From assembly GCF_024519455.1 (NCBI RefSeq), contig NZ_JALJRY010000029.1, forward strand, positions 44,472-108,471: DNA of 64,000 bases, in the 5' to 3' direction. Positions 15,657-24,447 of the stretch are shown one piece after another. Under the pieces are notes generated by a model. That model did no database searches. It worked only from the letters and a program-made list of their open reading frames with translations, and was not told the DNA's origin. A program made the translations under genes and the position numbers. The stretch comes from Streptomyces sp. STR69. Its GTDB lineage: Bacteria; Actinomycetota; Actinomycetes; Streptomycetales; Streptomycetaceae. Within the stretch, counting starts at the first letter, position 1; each line of letters starts with the position of its first letter.

Positions 15657-16260
15657 CACCATCGCTCCGGCACCCGCGCCGCCCGAGACGGTCAAGATCC
15701 TGATCGCGGGGGGCTTCGGCGTCGGAAAGACCACCATGGTCGGTTCGGTGAGCGAGATCGCGCCGCTGCGCACCGAGGAACCGCTCACCTCGGCGAGCCT
15801 GGCCGTCGACGACCTCGACGGCATCGAGGAGAAACGGGCCACCACCGTGGCCCTGGACTTCGGCCGGATCACCATCGGCCAGGACCTGGTGCTGTACCTG
15901 TTCGGTACCCCGGGCCAGCAGCGGTTCTGGTTCATGTGGAACGACCTGGCACTCGGCGCCCTGGGCGCGGTGGTCCTGATCGACGTGCGCCGCCCGAAGT
16001 CCAGCTTCGCGGCCGTCGACTTCTTCGAACGCCGGGGCATCCCGTTCGTGGTGGGCGTGAACGGCTTCTACGGCGAGCACCCGTATCCGGCGGAGGCGGT
16101 CCGCGACGCGCTGGCGCTCCCGGAGGACGTCCGGGTGCTGCTGTGCGACGCCAGGGACCGCGACTCGTGCCGGAACGTACTGATCGCGCTGCTCGACCAG
16201 TTGATCGCCGCCGCCATCGAGGACGGCGGGGGCGGCAGACTCACTCGTCCGCCCCGCTGA
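15643..16260 (+). CDS. cvnD: CvnD small GTPase of conservon 1
   Basis: 205 aa. The P-loop is GGFGVGKTT, the switch region DFGRI, and the G3-like block LFGTPGQQRFWFMWNDLALG. The nucleotide-specificity region is near VNGFYG. This is the Ras/Rab-like ATP/GTP-binding protein of conservons, the output element of the complex. The start is TTG 15643 inside the end of cvnC. The last 20 bp overlap the convergent M81 peptidase gene, leaving no room for a terminator between them. Confidence 0.9.
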   Translation: MAGSDTIAPAPAPPETVKILIAGGFGVGKTTMVGSVSEIAPLRTEEPLTSASLAVDDLDGIEEKRATTVALDFGRITIGQDLVLYLFGTPGQQRFWFMWNDLALGALGAVVLIDVRRPKSSFAAVDFFERRGIPFVVGVNGFYGEHPYPAEAVRDALALPEDVRVLLCDARDRDSCRNVLIALLDQLIAAAIEDGGGGRLTRPPR

Positions 16261-17749
16261 GCGGCTCGTCCGAGGAGGCGATGACCCGGGCCGTGAGGTC
16301 CGGCTCTGCCATGTCCCGGTCGAAGGGGAACATCGGCCGCCGGATCCGGTGATGACCGAGCCGGACGAGGTCCTGGTCGACCCCGCCGGGGGTGAGGGCC
16401 ATCTTCCAGTCGGCGGCCATGGCGAAGAGCTCGGGTTCGAGATAGCCGATCTTGACGAGCACGAGATCGGCCGCGCGCGGCTCCAACTCCAGGTCGGTGA
16501 AGTCGTGTTCGTGGTGGTACGGCTTCCGCAGCCGGGTCAGGATCACGTACACGCTGCCGACCCTCAGAACCACTTCGGTCTCCGCGTCCCGGTCGCCGTG
16601 CCGGACCGAGTGGACGACGCCGGTGAGGGTGAGCGGGGGCGCGTGGCGGTCGTCGACCCCGGCACCCGCCGTGACGGTGACGGTGGCGCCGACACCGGCA
16701 CGCTCCGCTGTCGCTACGGCGGCCGGTCCGGGCAGCGACGCGTAGATGACCGTAGGTCCGTCCTGGTCCTTGAACTCCGGGCGTTCCAGGACCTGTTGGA
16801 GCCCCCAGGTGACGTCGCCCGCGCCGCCGGCGGTCGGGTTGTCGCCGGTGTCGCTGATGAAGTACGGGCGGGCGGTGGCGGCGAGGGCCTCGTCGAGGCA
16901 GTCGTCCAGGGTGCCGGTCGGGGCGACGAACTCGAAGTCGTGCCGGGCCTCCCAGAAATTGCGCGCCAACTGTTCGGCGCCGGCGGCGACTTGGGCGACG
17001 GACGGTCCGGTGACGACGACCGCGGCCCGGTTGCGGGGCTCGTCGGCCCACGCGTAGCCGACCCAGATCGCCGCGTCGGTGACTCCTTCGGTCGCTTCCA
17101 CTTCCTCTACGGCCGCGTAGACGCTCTTCGCTGGTTCGATGCGGGTGGAGGTCTGTTCGCCTGCGAGCAGTACCGGGACCGGGATCCAGGCCTTGACCGG
17201 GCGGGGGGCGCCGCTCGCCAGGAGGTCGACGAGGTTGCGGGCGGCGCGTTCCTTGGTGTCCATGGCGTCCTCGTGCGGGGCCATGCGGTAGCAGGTGATC
17301 AGGTCGCTCTGGTGGACCAGTTCTCGGGAGACGTTGCCGTGGAGGTCCATGGAGGTCGACACGAGTGTGTGCGGGCCGACGGTTTCCCGGATGCGGGTGA
17401 GGAGTTGGGCCTCGGCGTCGTCCATGCCCTCTACCGTCATCGCGCCGTGGATGTCGTACCAGAGGCCGTCCAGGGGGCCCAAGTGCCTGAGTCTGTCGAT
17501 GAGTTCGTCGGAGAGGGCGGTGAAGGCGGTGGACGTCACCGTGCCGCCGGGGAGGGCCTTGCCCACGAGGGCGCCCTGCCAGTCGGCGGCTTCCCTGAGG
17601 GGGGTGCCGGGGGCGAGGAAGGGGTAGCGGGTCAACACCTCGGGGCCGCGCTGGGGGTGGAAGGCGGGGGCCTCCGTGCGGGCCGGGGAGAACGTCGAGG
17701 ATTCGATACCGAGACCGGCGATCGCGATGACAGGACGAGAAGAAGGCAT
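16241..17749 (-). CDS. M81-family metallopeptidase (MlrC-like)
   Basis: 502 aa. Recognisable blocks are GIESSTFSP near the N-terminus, LDGLWYDIHGAMTVEGMDDAE, STSMDLHGNVS, TCYRMAPHEDAMDTKERAA and FISDTGDNPTAGGAGDVT. These are M81/MlrC signatures with His and Asp zinc ligands. The founding member MlrC degrades linearised microcystin. Most relatives act on unknown small peptides or N-acyl compounds. Start ATG 17749 with GGAG upstream removes an unrelated extension. It lies 76 bp downstream of the ROK repressor, with a Streptomyces repeat (17788-17816) in the gap. It may belong to the same regulon as the dipeptide-type ABC operon, processing what is imported. Confidence 0.88.
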   Translation of the reverse strand: MPSSRPVIAIAGLGIESSTFSPARTEAPAFHPQRGPEVLTRYPFLAPGTPLREAADWQGALVGKALPGGTVTSTAFTALSDELIDRLRHLGPLDGLWYDIHGAMTVEGMDDAEAQLLTRIRETVGPHTLVSTSMDLHGNVSRELVHQSDLITCYRMAPHEDAMDTKERAARNLVDLLASGAPRPVKAWIPVPVLLAGEQTSTRIEPAKSVYAAVEEVEATEGVTDAAIWVGYAWADEPRNRAAVVVTGPSVAQVAAGAEQLARNFWEARHDFEFVAPTGTLDDCLDEALAATARPYFISDTGDNPTAGGAGDVTWGLQQVLERPEFKDQDGPTVIYASLPGPAAVATAERAGVGATVTVTAGAGVDDRHAPPLTLTGVVHSVRHGDRDAETEVVLRVGSVYVILTRLRKPYHHEHDFTDLELEPRAADLVLVKIGYLEPELFAMAADWKMALTPGGVDQDLVRLGHHRIRRPMFPFDRDMAEPDLTARVIASSDEPLSGADE

Positions 17750-17787
17750 GGGGGCTCCAGGTCGTGTGTCGGGTGCGGGTTCGTTGT

Positions 17788-17816
17788 GGCTGGTCGCGCA
17801 GTTCCCCGCGCCCCTG
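17788..17816. repeat. 29-bp repeat, copy 1 (intergenic)
   Basis: A 29-bp sequence containing GTCGCGCAGTTCCCCGCG is identical to 21945-21973. It lies between the ROK and M81 genes. The motif is a recurrent short repeat in Streptomyces genomes. Confidence 0.8.
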
Positions 17817-17825
17817 AAAAACAAG

Positions 17826-19019
17826 TCACCGTGTCTTGTCTGTGACCGTCTGGAGGGCTTGCGCCAGTGCTCGCTGTAGGGCGAACTGGCCTGCGCCCAC
17901 CAAGCCCGCGTCCGCGCCCAGGCTGGCGCGGTCGATCACCAGGTGTTCGGTGACCAACGGATGGCAGCCTTCATAGAGTTGGCTGCGGACTGCCGCGACG
18001 AAGGGTTCCAGGGTGGAGAGGATGCCGCCCAGATACACGGCGTCCGGGTTGAAGAAGTTGACGTTGGCCGCGAGGACCTGGCCCAGGTAGCGGCCGGCCT
18101 GGCGGACGGCTCGGGTCGCCTCGGGGTGGGCGTCGGTGGCGAGGCGTACGACGTCCTCCGTGGTCGTCACGTCCAGACCGTGGCCGCGCAGGATGCGGAC
18201 GAGGGCGGCGCCCGAGGCGACGGTCTCCAGGCAGCCGGTGTTGCCGCAGGAGCAGGGGATGTCGTGGGCGGCCTCGACCCGGACGTGGGTGATCTCGCCC
18301 GCCGCACCGGTGCCGCCGCGGTAGAGGCGGCCGTCGGCGATGACGCCGGCGCCGATCGCGGTGCCCGTCTTGACCATGATCGACTGACGGCGTTCGGCGG
18401 GCTGCACGGTGTGCTCGCCCACGGCCATGCAGTTGGCGTCGTTCTCGATGGCCGCCGGGACGCCGAACCGGTCCTCCAGCCAGGCCCGGACCGGGAAGCG
18501 GTTCCAGCCGGGCATCCGGGACGGGAGGGTCACGACTCCGCCCGCGATGTCGACCGGGCCCGGCAGCGAGAGTCCGACCCCGCGCAGCAGCTCCGGGCCG
18601 CGTCGCTCGGCGAGGGCGGTGAGCGTGTCGGCGAGACCCGGGAGCGCGGCCTCCGGACCGTCCGCCGTCGCGAACGGGACGGTCGACACGTCGGTGAGGC
18701 CGCCGCCGGGGAGTACGACGCCCACGTGCGCGTGCTTGCCGCCGAGTTCGGCAGCGACCGCGAAGCCGTCGCTGCCGCCCAGCCGCAGTACCTTGCGCGG
18801 CCGGCCGCCGGTGGAGGAGCGCGTGCCGTGCTCGGCGACCAGGCCCAGGGACACGAGTTGGCCCACCGCCAGGGAGATCGTCGAGGGCGCGGCGCCGAGC
18901 AGTTCGGCGAGGTCGGTGCGGGTGGCGGCCTGCCCGGAGGCGAGGAGTTCGAGGACGTGCTCGGCCAGTGAGGAGACGCCCGAGGTGCTCTTCCGGCGAT
19001 GCGCACTTTTTTCAGGCAT
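17826..19019 (-). CDS. ROK-family transcriptional repressor
   Basis: 397 aa. The N-terminal winged helix (about 15-75) contains LLGAAPSTISLAVGQLVSLGLV and the wing STGGRPRKVL. The ROK domain follows with the zinc motif CSCGNTGCLE and the phosphosugar-site block IENDANCMAVGEH. It is NagC/XylR-like and presumably responds to a sugar or amino-sugar ligand. The start is ATG 19019. A perfect palindrome, GGAAGT-T-ACTTCC (19023-19035), covers the ribosome-binding site, suggesting tight autoregulation. It is divergent from the ABC transporter operon and probably controls it. Confidence 0.9.
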   Translation of the reverse strand: MPEKSAHRRKSTSGVSSLAEHVLELLASGQAATRTDLAELLGAAPSTISLAVGQLVSLGLVAEHGTRSSTGGRPRKVLRLGGSDGFAVAAELGGKHAHVGVVLPGGGLTDVSTVPFATADGPEAALPGLADTLTALAERRGPELLRGVGLSLPGPVDIAGGVVTLPSRMPGWNRFPVRAWLEDRFGVPAAIENDANCMAVGEHTVQPAERRQSIMVKTGTAIGAGVIADGRLYRGGTGAAGEITHVRVEAAHDIPCSCGNTGCLETVASGAALVRILRGHGLDVTTTEDVVRLATDAHPEATRAVRQAGRYLGQVLAANVNFFNPDAVYLGGILSTLEPFVAAVRSQLYEGCHPLVTEHLVIDRASLGADAGLVGAGQFALQRALAQALQTVTDKTR

Positions 19020-19022
19020 GAA

Positions 19023-19035
19023 GGAAGTTACTTCC
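19023..19035. promoter_or_regulatory. Palindrome at the ROK repressor ribosome-binding site
   Basis: GGAAGT-T-ACTTCC is a perfect inverted repeat starting four bases upstream of the ROK start codon, in the 180-bp divergent region shared with the transporter operon. It is a candidate ROK operator. Confidence 0.45.
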
Positions 19036-19199
19036 GGATCGGCGATCGAGGCGACGAGCGTAAGTCACCTACACGCCCTGTGCGCTTTTTCCAGAACGGC
19101 AGTAACAGGCTTTTTACAGCGGCACGCCTGTTTCTTCGACCACAGGGGTCGTTGACTGTCCTCACTCCCGCCTCCGCCCCTCTTTTTCCGAGGAGAACC

Positions 19200-20957
19200 A
19201 TGTCCCCTGTCCGCAAGAGACTCCTCGCCGGTGCCTCCCTGACCACGGCCTCGCTGCTGCTCGCGGGCTGTTCCGGGTCGAGCGGTACGTCGTCCTCCGG
19301 GTCGCACGACTCGATCAACTACGCGCTGCCCGCGAACTTCACCCCGAACTGGATCCTCCCGATCGGCACGGCGGCCCACCTCAACACCAACAACATCTCC
19401 ATCGCGAACGCGCTGTGGGAGCCGCTGATCGCCTACGACGGCTCGACCGGGGCCATGGGCTGGAACAAGAAGGGCTCGGTGGCGACCGCCGCCGACTTCG
19501 CGGCCGACAACAAGAGCGTCACGATCACCCTCGGCGACCGGCACTGGAGCGACGGCAAGCCGATCACCTCCGCCGACGTGAAGTTCTGGTTCGACCTCAT
19601 CAAGGCGAACAAGTCCCAGTGGGCGGGCTACAACCCCGGCAAGGCGCCGGACAACTGGACGTCCTTCAAGACCGTGGACGCCCGGCACTTCACCATCACC
19701 TTCGACAAGGCCTACAACCCGCAGTGGATGCTGGCCAACGAGCTGAGTTCCATCAACCCGCTCCCCCAGCACGTGTGGGACAAGGCCGGGGACGCCAAGA
19801 AGGACTGGACGTACCTCAACAGCGCGGCGAAGAACATCAACGGGTACGCCACGAACGCCCTGTGGAAGACGGTCAGCGGCCCGTACACCGTGAAGTCCTT
19901 CTCCACGGCCGGCAAGGTCGTCCTGGCCGCCAACACGAAGTACGACGGCGGCGAGAAGGCCGGCATCCCCACTGTGAACCTCCTCCCGTTCACGACAGCG
20001 GACGCGGAGAAGAACGCGCTGCGCTCCGGGAGCGTCGACTACGGCTACATCGAGGCCACCGACCTCGACCAGAAGGACAGCTTCACCGCGCAGGGCTACA
20101 CCGTGAAGCCGTGGTCGGGCTGGGCGATCACCTACATGCCGTACAACTTCAACAACCCTTCCATGGGTGCCGTGTTCAAGCAGCTCTACGCCCGGCAGGC
20201 CGTGCAGCGGTCGATCGACCAGAGCAGCCTGGCGAAGGTCATCTTCAACGGGACGGCGGTGCCCGGTTACGGGCCGGTCCCGCAGGCGCAGAGCTCGTCG
20301 TTCCTGTCGGACACGCAGAAGAGCGACCCGTATCCGTTCTCGACCTCGGCCGCCAAGTCGCTGCTCAGCAGCCATGGTTGGAGCGAGCAGGGCGGGGTGA
20401 TGACCTGCACCGGCCCCGGCACCGGCGCCGCCCAGTGCGGTGAAGGGGTCGCCAAGGGGACGAAGTTCCAGATGCAGGTGCTGTCGCAGTCCGGTTCGAC
20501 GGTGACCGACAACATGATGAGCGCGATCCAGTCCTCGCTGGCGAAGACCGGCATCAAGTTCTCCATCAAGACCGCGCCCGTCAACTCCGTGCTGTCGCAG
20601 ACCCCGCAGTGCACCGCCTCGCAGTCAATCTGCAAGTGGCAGCTGTCCTACTTCGGTACGGCGGGCAGCTGGTACTTCCCGGCCTTCCCGACCGGTGACT
20701 CGCTCTTCCAGACGAAGGGCGGCGCGAACTTCGGCAACTACTCCAACACCGAGGTCGACAAGCTCATCTCCGCGTCCACGACGTCGAGTTCGGCGCAGGC
20801 GGTCCAGGACTACAGCGCGGCTCTCGCCAAGGACCTGCCGGTGATCTGGCTGCCGGAGCCCGACTACCAGATCTCCGTCGTCAAGAACGGCCTCGGCGGC
20901 TTCTCGCAGGACCCGCTCGCCAACTTCCACCCGGCACAGTGGAAGTGGACCAGCTGA
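19200..20957 (+). CDS. Dipeptide/oligopeptide-type ABC substrate-binding lipoprotein
   Basis: 585 aa. Lipobox LLLAGCSG gives an anchored lipoprotein. The SBP family 5 fold is shown by NALWEPLIAYD, HWSDGKPITSADVKFWFDLI and the C-terminal DLPVIWLPEPDYQISVVKNG. ATG 19200 follows GAGGAG. It heads an operon of SBP, two permeases, a fused double ATPase and a ROK kinase. Family 5 binding proteins carry peptides, nickel complexes or oligosaccharides. The ROK kinase and ROK repressor suggest a sugar-containing ligand here, but that is inference. Confidence 0.9.
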   Translation: MSPVRKRLLAGASLTTASLLLAGCSGSSGTSSSGSHDSINYALPANFTPNWILPIGTAAHLNTNNISIANALWEPLIAYDGSTGAMGWNKKGSVATAADFAADNKSVTITLGDRHWSDGKPITSADVKFWFDLIKANKSQWAGYNPGKAPDNWTSFKTVDARHFTITFDKAYNPQWMLANELSSINPLPQHVWDKAGDAKKDWTYLNSAAKNINGYATNALWKTVSGPYTVKSFSTAGKVVLAANTKYDGGEKAGIPTVNLLPFTTADAEKNALRSGSVDYGYIEATDLDQKDSFTAQGYTVKPWSGWAITYMPYNFNNPSMGAVFKQLYARQAVQRSIDQSSLAKVIFNGTAVPGYGPVPQAQSSSFLSDTQKSDPYPFSTSAAKSLLSSHGWSEQGGVMTCTGPGTGAAQCGEGVAKGTKFQMQVLSQSGSTVTDNMMSAIQSSLAKTGIKFSIKTAPVNSVLSQTPQCTASQSICKWQLSYFGTAGSWYFPAFPTGDSLFQTKGGANFGNYSNTEVDKLISASTTSSSAQAVQDYSAALAKDLPVIWLPEPDYQISVVKNGLGGFSQDPLANFHPAQWKWTS

Positions 20958-20960
20958 GGC

Positions 20961-21920
20961 ATGGACACCCTCCTGTACCTCACCCGGCGGATCGCCCAGG
21001 CACTGGTCGTCATCCTCATCGTGACGGTCGTGGTGTTCGGTCTGCTGCACGCGCTGCCCGGGGGTCCCGCACGCGGGATCCTCGGCCCGCAGGCCACGCC
21101 CCAGCAGATCACGCTCTTCAACCACGACCAGGGGCTCGACCGGCCGCTGCCCGTGCAGTACCTGTACTACCTGCGGCAGTTGCTGCACGGCGACCTCGGC
21201 ACGTCGTACACCCTCAACGAGGCAGTGTCCCAGCTCATCGAGCAACGGCTGCCGAAGACACTGGTGTTGACCGTGCTGTCGGCGGTTGTCGGGCTGCTGC
21301 TCGCCCTTCCGCTGGGCATGTGGCAGGCCGTGCGGCGCAACAAACCGGCCGACTACGTCATCACCACGTTGAGCTTCGTGGCGTACTCGACTCCCGTGTA
21401 CTTCCTGGGACTTGTGCTGGTGATGGTCTTCACGCAGGTGCTGCGGTGGTTTCCTTCGCAGGCGCCGCAGGGGGACACGGTGGCTCAAGTCTTCGCGGAT
21501 CCCGTTGCGTTGGTGCTGCCGGTGGTGACGGGGGCGGCCTCGATGGTTGCCGTGTTCAGTCGGTACATGCGGGCGGCGACGTTGGAGAACCTGTCCGAGG
21601 ACTACGTCCGGACGGCTCGAGCGGGGGGTTCGCGGCAGCGGGCGATCCTCTTCAAGCACGTGTTCCGGAACTCGTTGACGCCGGTGATCGCGATGCTCGG
21701 GTACTACGTGCCGGTGCTGTTCGGGGGTGCGTTGGTTGTTGAGCAGCTCTTCAACTACCCCGGGATGGGGCTGTTGTTCTGGAGTGCGGCTCAGTCGTCC
21801 GACTATCCGGTGCTGTTGGGGTGTGTGTTGGTGATCTCTGTGGCGACTGTGGTGGGGACCCTCCTTGCTGACGTCGTTCAGCGGATCGTGGATCCCCGAG
21901 TGAAGGCGGGTCGGACATGA
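20961..21920 (+). CDS. ABC transporter permease, DppB type
   Basis: 319 aa. N-terminal helix LYLTRRIAQALVVILIVTVVVFGLLHALPG, then the DppB loop LDRPLPVQYLYYLRQLLHGDLGTS. The permease coupling motif is around YVRTARAGGSRQRAILFKHVFRNS, followed by FNYPGMGLLFWSAAQSSDYP. About six membrane segments. The start lies three bases after the binding-protein stop. The end overlaps the next permease by four bases. Confidence 0.9.
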   Translation: MDTLLYLTRRIAQALVVILIVTVVVFGLLHALPGGPARGILGPQATPQQITLFNHDQGLDRPLPVQYLYYLRQLLHGDLGTSYTLNEAVSQLIEQRLPKTLVLTVLSAVVGLLLALPLGMWQAVRRNKPADYVITTLSFVAYSTPVYFLGLVLVMVFTQVLRWFPSQAPQGDTVAQVFADPVALVLPVVTGAASMVAVFSRYMRAATLENLSEDYVRTARAGGSRQRAILFKHVFRNSLTPVIAMLGYYVPVLFGGALVVEQLFNYPGMGLLFWSAAQSSDYPVLLGCVLVISVATVVGTLLADVVQRIVDPRVKAGRT

Positions 21921-22795
21921 GTGTTCAAAGTGCCGGCCGGTGGGGGCTGGTCGCGCAGTTCCCCGCGCCCCTGGTTGCTCGCTTCGCCCGCAACAGGCTC
22001 GCGGTTGGCGGACTCGTAGTCGTTGCCCTCTTCCTTCTCTTCTGTTTCGTCGGCCCCCTCCTCTACTCCACCGACCAGACCCATACCGACCTCACGCAGG
22101 TCAACCTCGGGCCCGGCGGCTCCCATTGGCTCGGTACCGATGCCGTTGGGCATGACGAGCTCGGGCGGCTGATGTACGGCGGGAAGGTGTCGTTGCTCGT
22201 CGGTCTCGCGGCCGGGGTGCTCGCCACCGTCATCGGGACGGTCTGGGGGTCTGTCGCCGGGTATGCCGGCGGGTGGGTCGACGCGGTGATGATGCGGGTC
22301 GTGGACGCCGGGATCGCGATTCCGGCGCTGTTCATCCTGCTGGTCGTGTCCGCCATCACCACGCCGGACACGGGCGGGCTGATCGTCATTCTGGGGCTGG
22401 TGTCCTGGCTGGTGCCTTCGCGGCTGGTGCGGGCGGAGACGTTGACGTTGAAGAGCCGCGACTATGTGCTGACCCTGCGCGCCATCGGCGGTTCGCACAG
22501 CCGGGCCATCACCAGGCACATCCTGCCCAACTCGGTGTCGACCATCGTCGTCGCGGCCACCTTCCAGGTCGCCGACGCGATCCTGCTCGTCGCCTATGTG
22601 TCCTATCTGGGGCTGGGAGTTCAGCCGCCGGCGACCGACTGGGGCGGCATGCTCTCGGCCGGGCTGACGGCCGCCTACTCGGGACGCTGGTGGCTGATCG
22701 TGCCGCCGGGCCTCGCAATCATCCTCGTCGTGTGCGCGTTCAACGCGATCGGTGACGGACTGCGGGACGCCTTCGACGTAAAGGGACGCGGATGA
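21917..22795 (+). CDS. ABC transporter permease, DppC type, with repeat-derived N-terminus
   Basis: 292 aa. The DppC hallmarks ARNRLAVGGLVVVALFLLF, HWLGTDAVGHDELGRLMYGG and the coupling loop YVLTLRAIGGSHSRAITRHILPNS are present. Residues 10-20 (RWGLVAQFPAP) are encoded by a 29-bp repeat identical to an intergenic copy at 17788-17816. The repeat has thus become coding sequence in the cytoplasmic N-terminus. The frame is intact, and the extension precedes the first helix, so function is probably kept. ATG 21917 overlaps the dppB-type stop. Confidence 0.88.
   Translation: MSVQSAGRWGLVAQFPAPLVARFARNRLAVGGLVVVALFLLFCFVGPLLYSTDQTHTDLTQVNLGPGGSHWLGTDAVGHDELGRLMYGGKVSLLVGLAAGVLATVIGTVWGSVAGYAGGWVDAVMMRVVDAGIAIPALFILLVVSAITTPDTGGLIVILGLVSWLVPSRLVRAETLTLKSRDYVLTLRAIGGSHSRAITRHILPNSVSTIVVAATFQVADAILLVAYVSYLGLGVQPPATDWGGMLSAGLTAAYSGRWWLIVPPGLAIILVVCAFNAIGDGLRDAFDVKGRG
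21945..21973. repeat. 29-bp repeat, copy 2 (inside a permease gene)
   Basis: Identical over 29 bp to 17788-17816. It lies in frame near the 5' end of the DppC-type permease gene. Confidence 0.8.
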
Positions 22796-24447
22796 ACAAC
22801 ATCCTGGAGATGGAGAACCTGGGCGTCACCTTCTCGACGGAGAACGGTGATGTGCCCGCTGTGCGCGGGGTTTCGTTGCGGGTCGCGCCCGGCGAGACGC
22901 TGGCCCTGGTGGGTGAGTCCGGGTCGGGGAAGTCGACCGTGGCGCTTGCCGCCCTCGGGCTGTTGCCGGGCAACGCCCGTGCCTCCGGAGGTGTTTCGGT
23001 CGGCGGTACTGATGTGGTCGGCGCCGGTGAGGCCGAACTCTCGCGACTGCGTGGGCGTACGGCCTCGATGGTGTTCCAGGAGCCTGCCACCGCGCTCGAT
23101 CCGCTGACCCGAATCGGCAGGCAGATAGCGGAAGTCGTACGGAATCATCGGGACGTCTCCCGGCAGGAGGCCGCTGCCGAGGCCGTCGCGTTGCTGCGCA
23201 GGGTCGGTATTCCCGACCCCGAGCGGCGGGCCTCCGCGTTTCCGTTCCAGTTGTCCGGTGGGCAGCGGCAGCGGGTCGTCATCGCCATGGCCATCGCCAA
23301 CTCGCCGGGGCTGCTCGTCGCGGACGAGCCGACCACCGCGCTCGATGTCACCGTGCAGGCCGAAATCCTGGATCTGCTGCGGGCGTTGGCCGTCGACTCG
23401 GGCACGGGCGTACTGCTGGTCACGCACAACATGGGGGTCGTCGCCGATTTCGCCGACCGGGTCGCCGTGATGCTGGAGGGGGAGGTCGTGGAGACGGGGG
23501 CGGTGGAGGACGTGCTGTTGCGGCCCACGCACGAGTACACGCGGAAGTTGTTGGCGGCCGTGCCCCGGCTCGCCGTGAGCGGGGCAGAGAGTCCCGTGCG
23601 CGAAGAGACTCCCGAGGGGGCGCCGGTCGTCGAACTCCGGGGTGTGGGTGTGCGGTTCGGGCGGGGGTCGCGTGCCGTGCGAGCGCTGGAGGACGTGTCG
23701 CTGACCGTGCGGGCCGGGGAGACCGTGGGGCTCGTCGGTGAGTCCGGGTCGGGGAAGTCGACCGCCGCTCGGGTGGCCCTGGGGTTGGTCGCGCCGGAGT
23801 CCGGGGACGTCTCGCTCTTCGGGGCCGATCTGCGCAAGTCGCGGGGACGGGCGCGGCGGGCCCTGCTGGCCGGGGTCGGTGTGGTGCTGCAGGATCCGGT
23901 GGCCTCGCTGGACGCGCGGATGAGTGTCACGGAGTGTGTGGCCGAGCCGTTGCGGGTGCACCGGCGTGGCATGGGCGCGGCCGAGCGGCGGGAGCGGGTC
24001 GCCGAGGTGCTCGAACTGGTGCGGCTGCCAAGGGAGTTGGCGCGGCGTGGGCCGCGTGAGCTGTCCGGTGGGCAGCGGCAGCGGGTGAGCCTCGCGCGGG
24101 CGCTGGTGCTCGCACCGCGGTTGCTGGTCGCGGACGAGCCGACGAGCGCGCTGGACGTGAGTGTGCAGCAGACCGTGCTGGAGGTCATCGCCGAGTTGCA
24201 GGCGGAGCTCGGGTTCGCGTGTCTCTTCGTGTCGCACGACCTGGCCGTGGTGCAGCGGTTCGCGGGGCGGGTTGTCGTGATGCGGGGTGGGCGGGTCGAG
24301 GAACAGGGGGCGACCATGAGCACGTTGCTGCGTCCGGAGACCGCGTACACGCGTCGGCTCATCGCCGCCGTGCCCGTGCCCGATCCGGTGCTCCAACGGG
24401 AGCGCAGAGAACGCCGGGTGGCGTCGGGGACGGAGGCCGGCGCGTGA
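22792..24447 (+). CDS. Fused double ABC ATPase (DppD-DppF type)
   Basis: 551 aa with two complete ATPase units. Unit 1 (about 1-255) has Walker A GESGSGKST, signature LSGGQRQRV and Walker B LLVADEPTTALD. Unit 2 (about 275-530) has the same set, with LLVADEPTSALD. Both have intact H-loops (VTHNMG, VSHDLA). The single chain replaces the usual DppD/DppF pair and would energise the two permeases. ATG 22792 overlaps the permease stop. The end overlaps the ROK kinase start (GTGA). Confidence 0.93.
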   Translation: MNNILEMENLGVTFSTENGDVPAVRGVSLRVAPGETLALVGESGSGKSTVALAALGLLPGNARASGGVSVGGTDVVGAGEAELSRLRGRTASMVFQEPATALDPLTRIGRQIAEVVRNHRDVSRQEAAAEAVALLRRVGIPDPERRASAFPFQLSGGQRQRVVIAMAIANSPGLLVADEPTTALDVTVQAEILDLLRALAVDSGTGVLLVTHNMGVVADFADRVAVMLEGEVVETGAVEDVLLRPTHEYTRKLLAAVPRLAVSGAESPVREETPEGAPVVELRGVGVRFGRGSRAVRALEDVSLTVRAGETVGLVGESGSGKSTAARVALGLVAPESGDVSLFGADLRKSRGRARRALLAGVGVVLQDPVASLDARMSVTECVAEPLRVHRRGMGAAERRERVAEVLELVRLPRELARRGPRELSGGQRQRVSLARALVLAPRLLVADEPTSALDVSVQQTVLEVIAELQAELGFACLFVSHDLAVVQRFAGRVVVMRGGRVEEQGATMSTLLRPETAYTRRLIAAVPVPDPVLQRERRERRVASGTEAGA

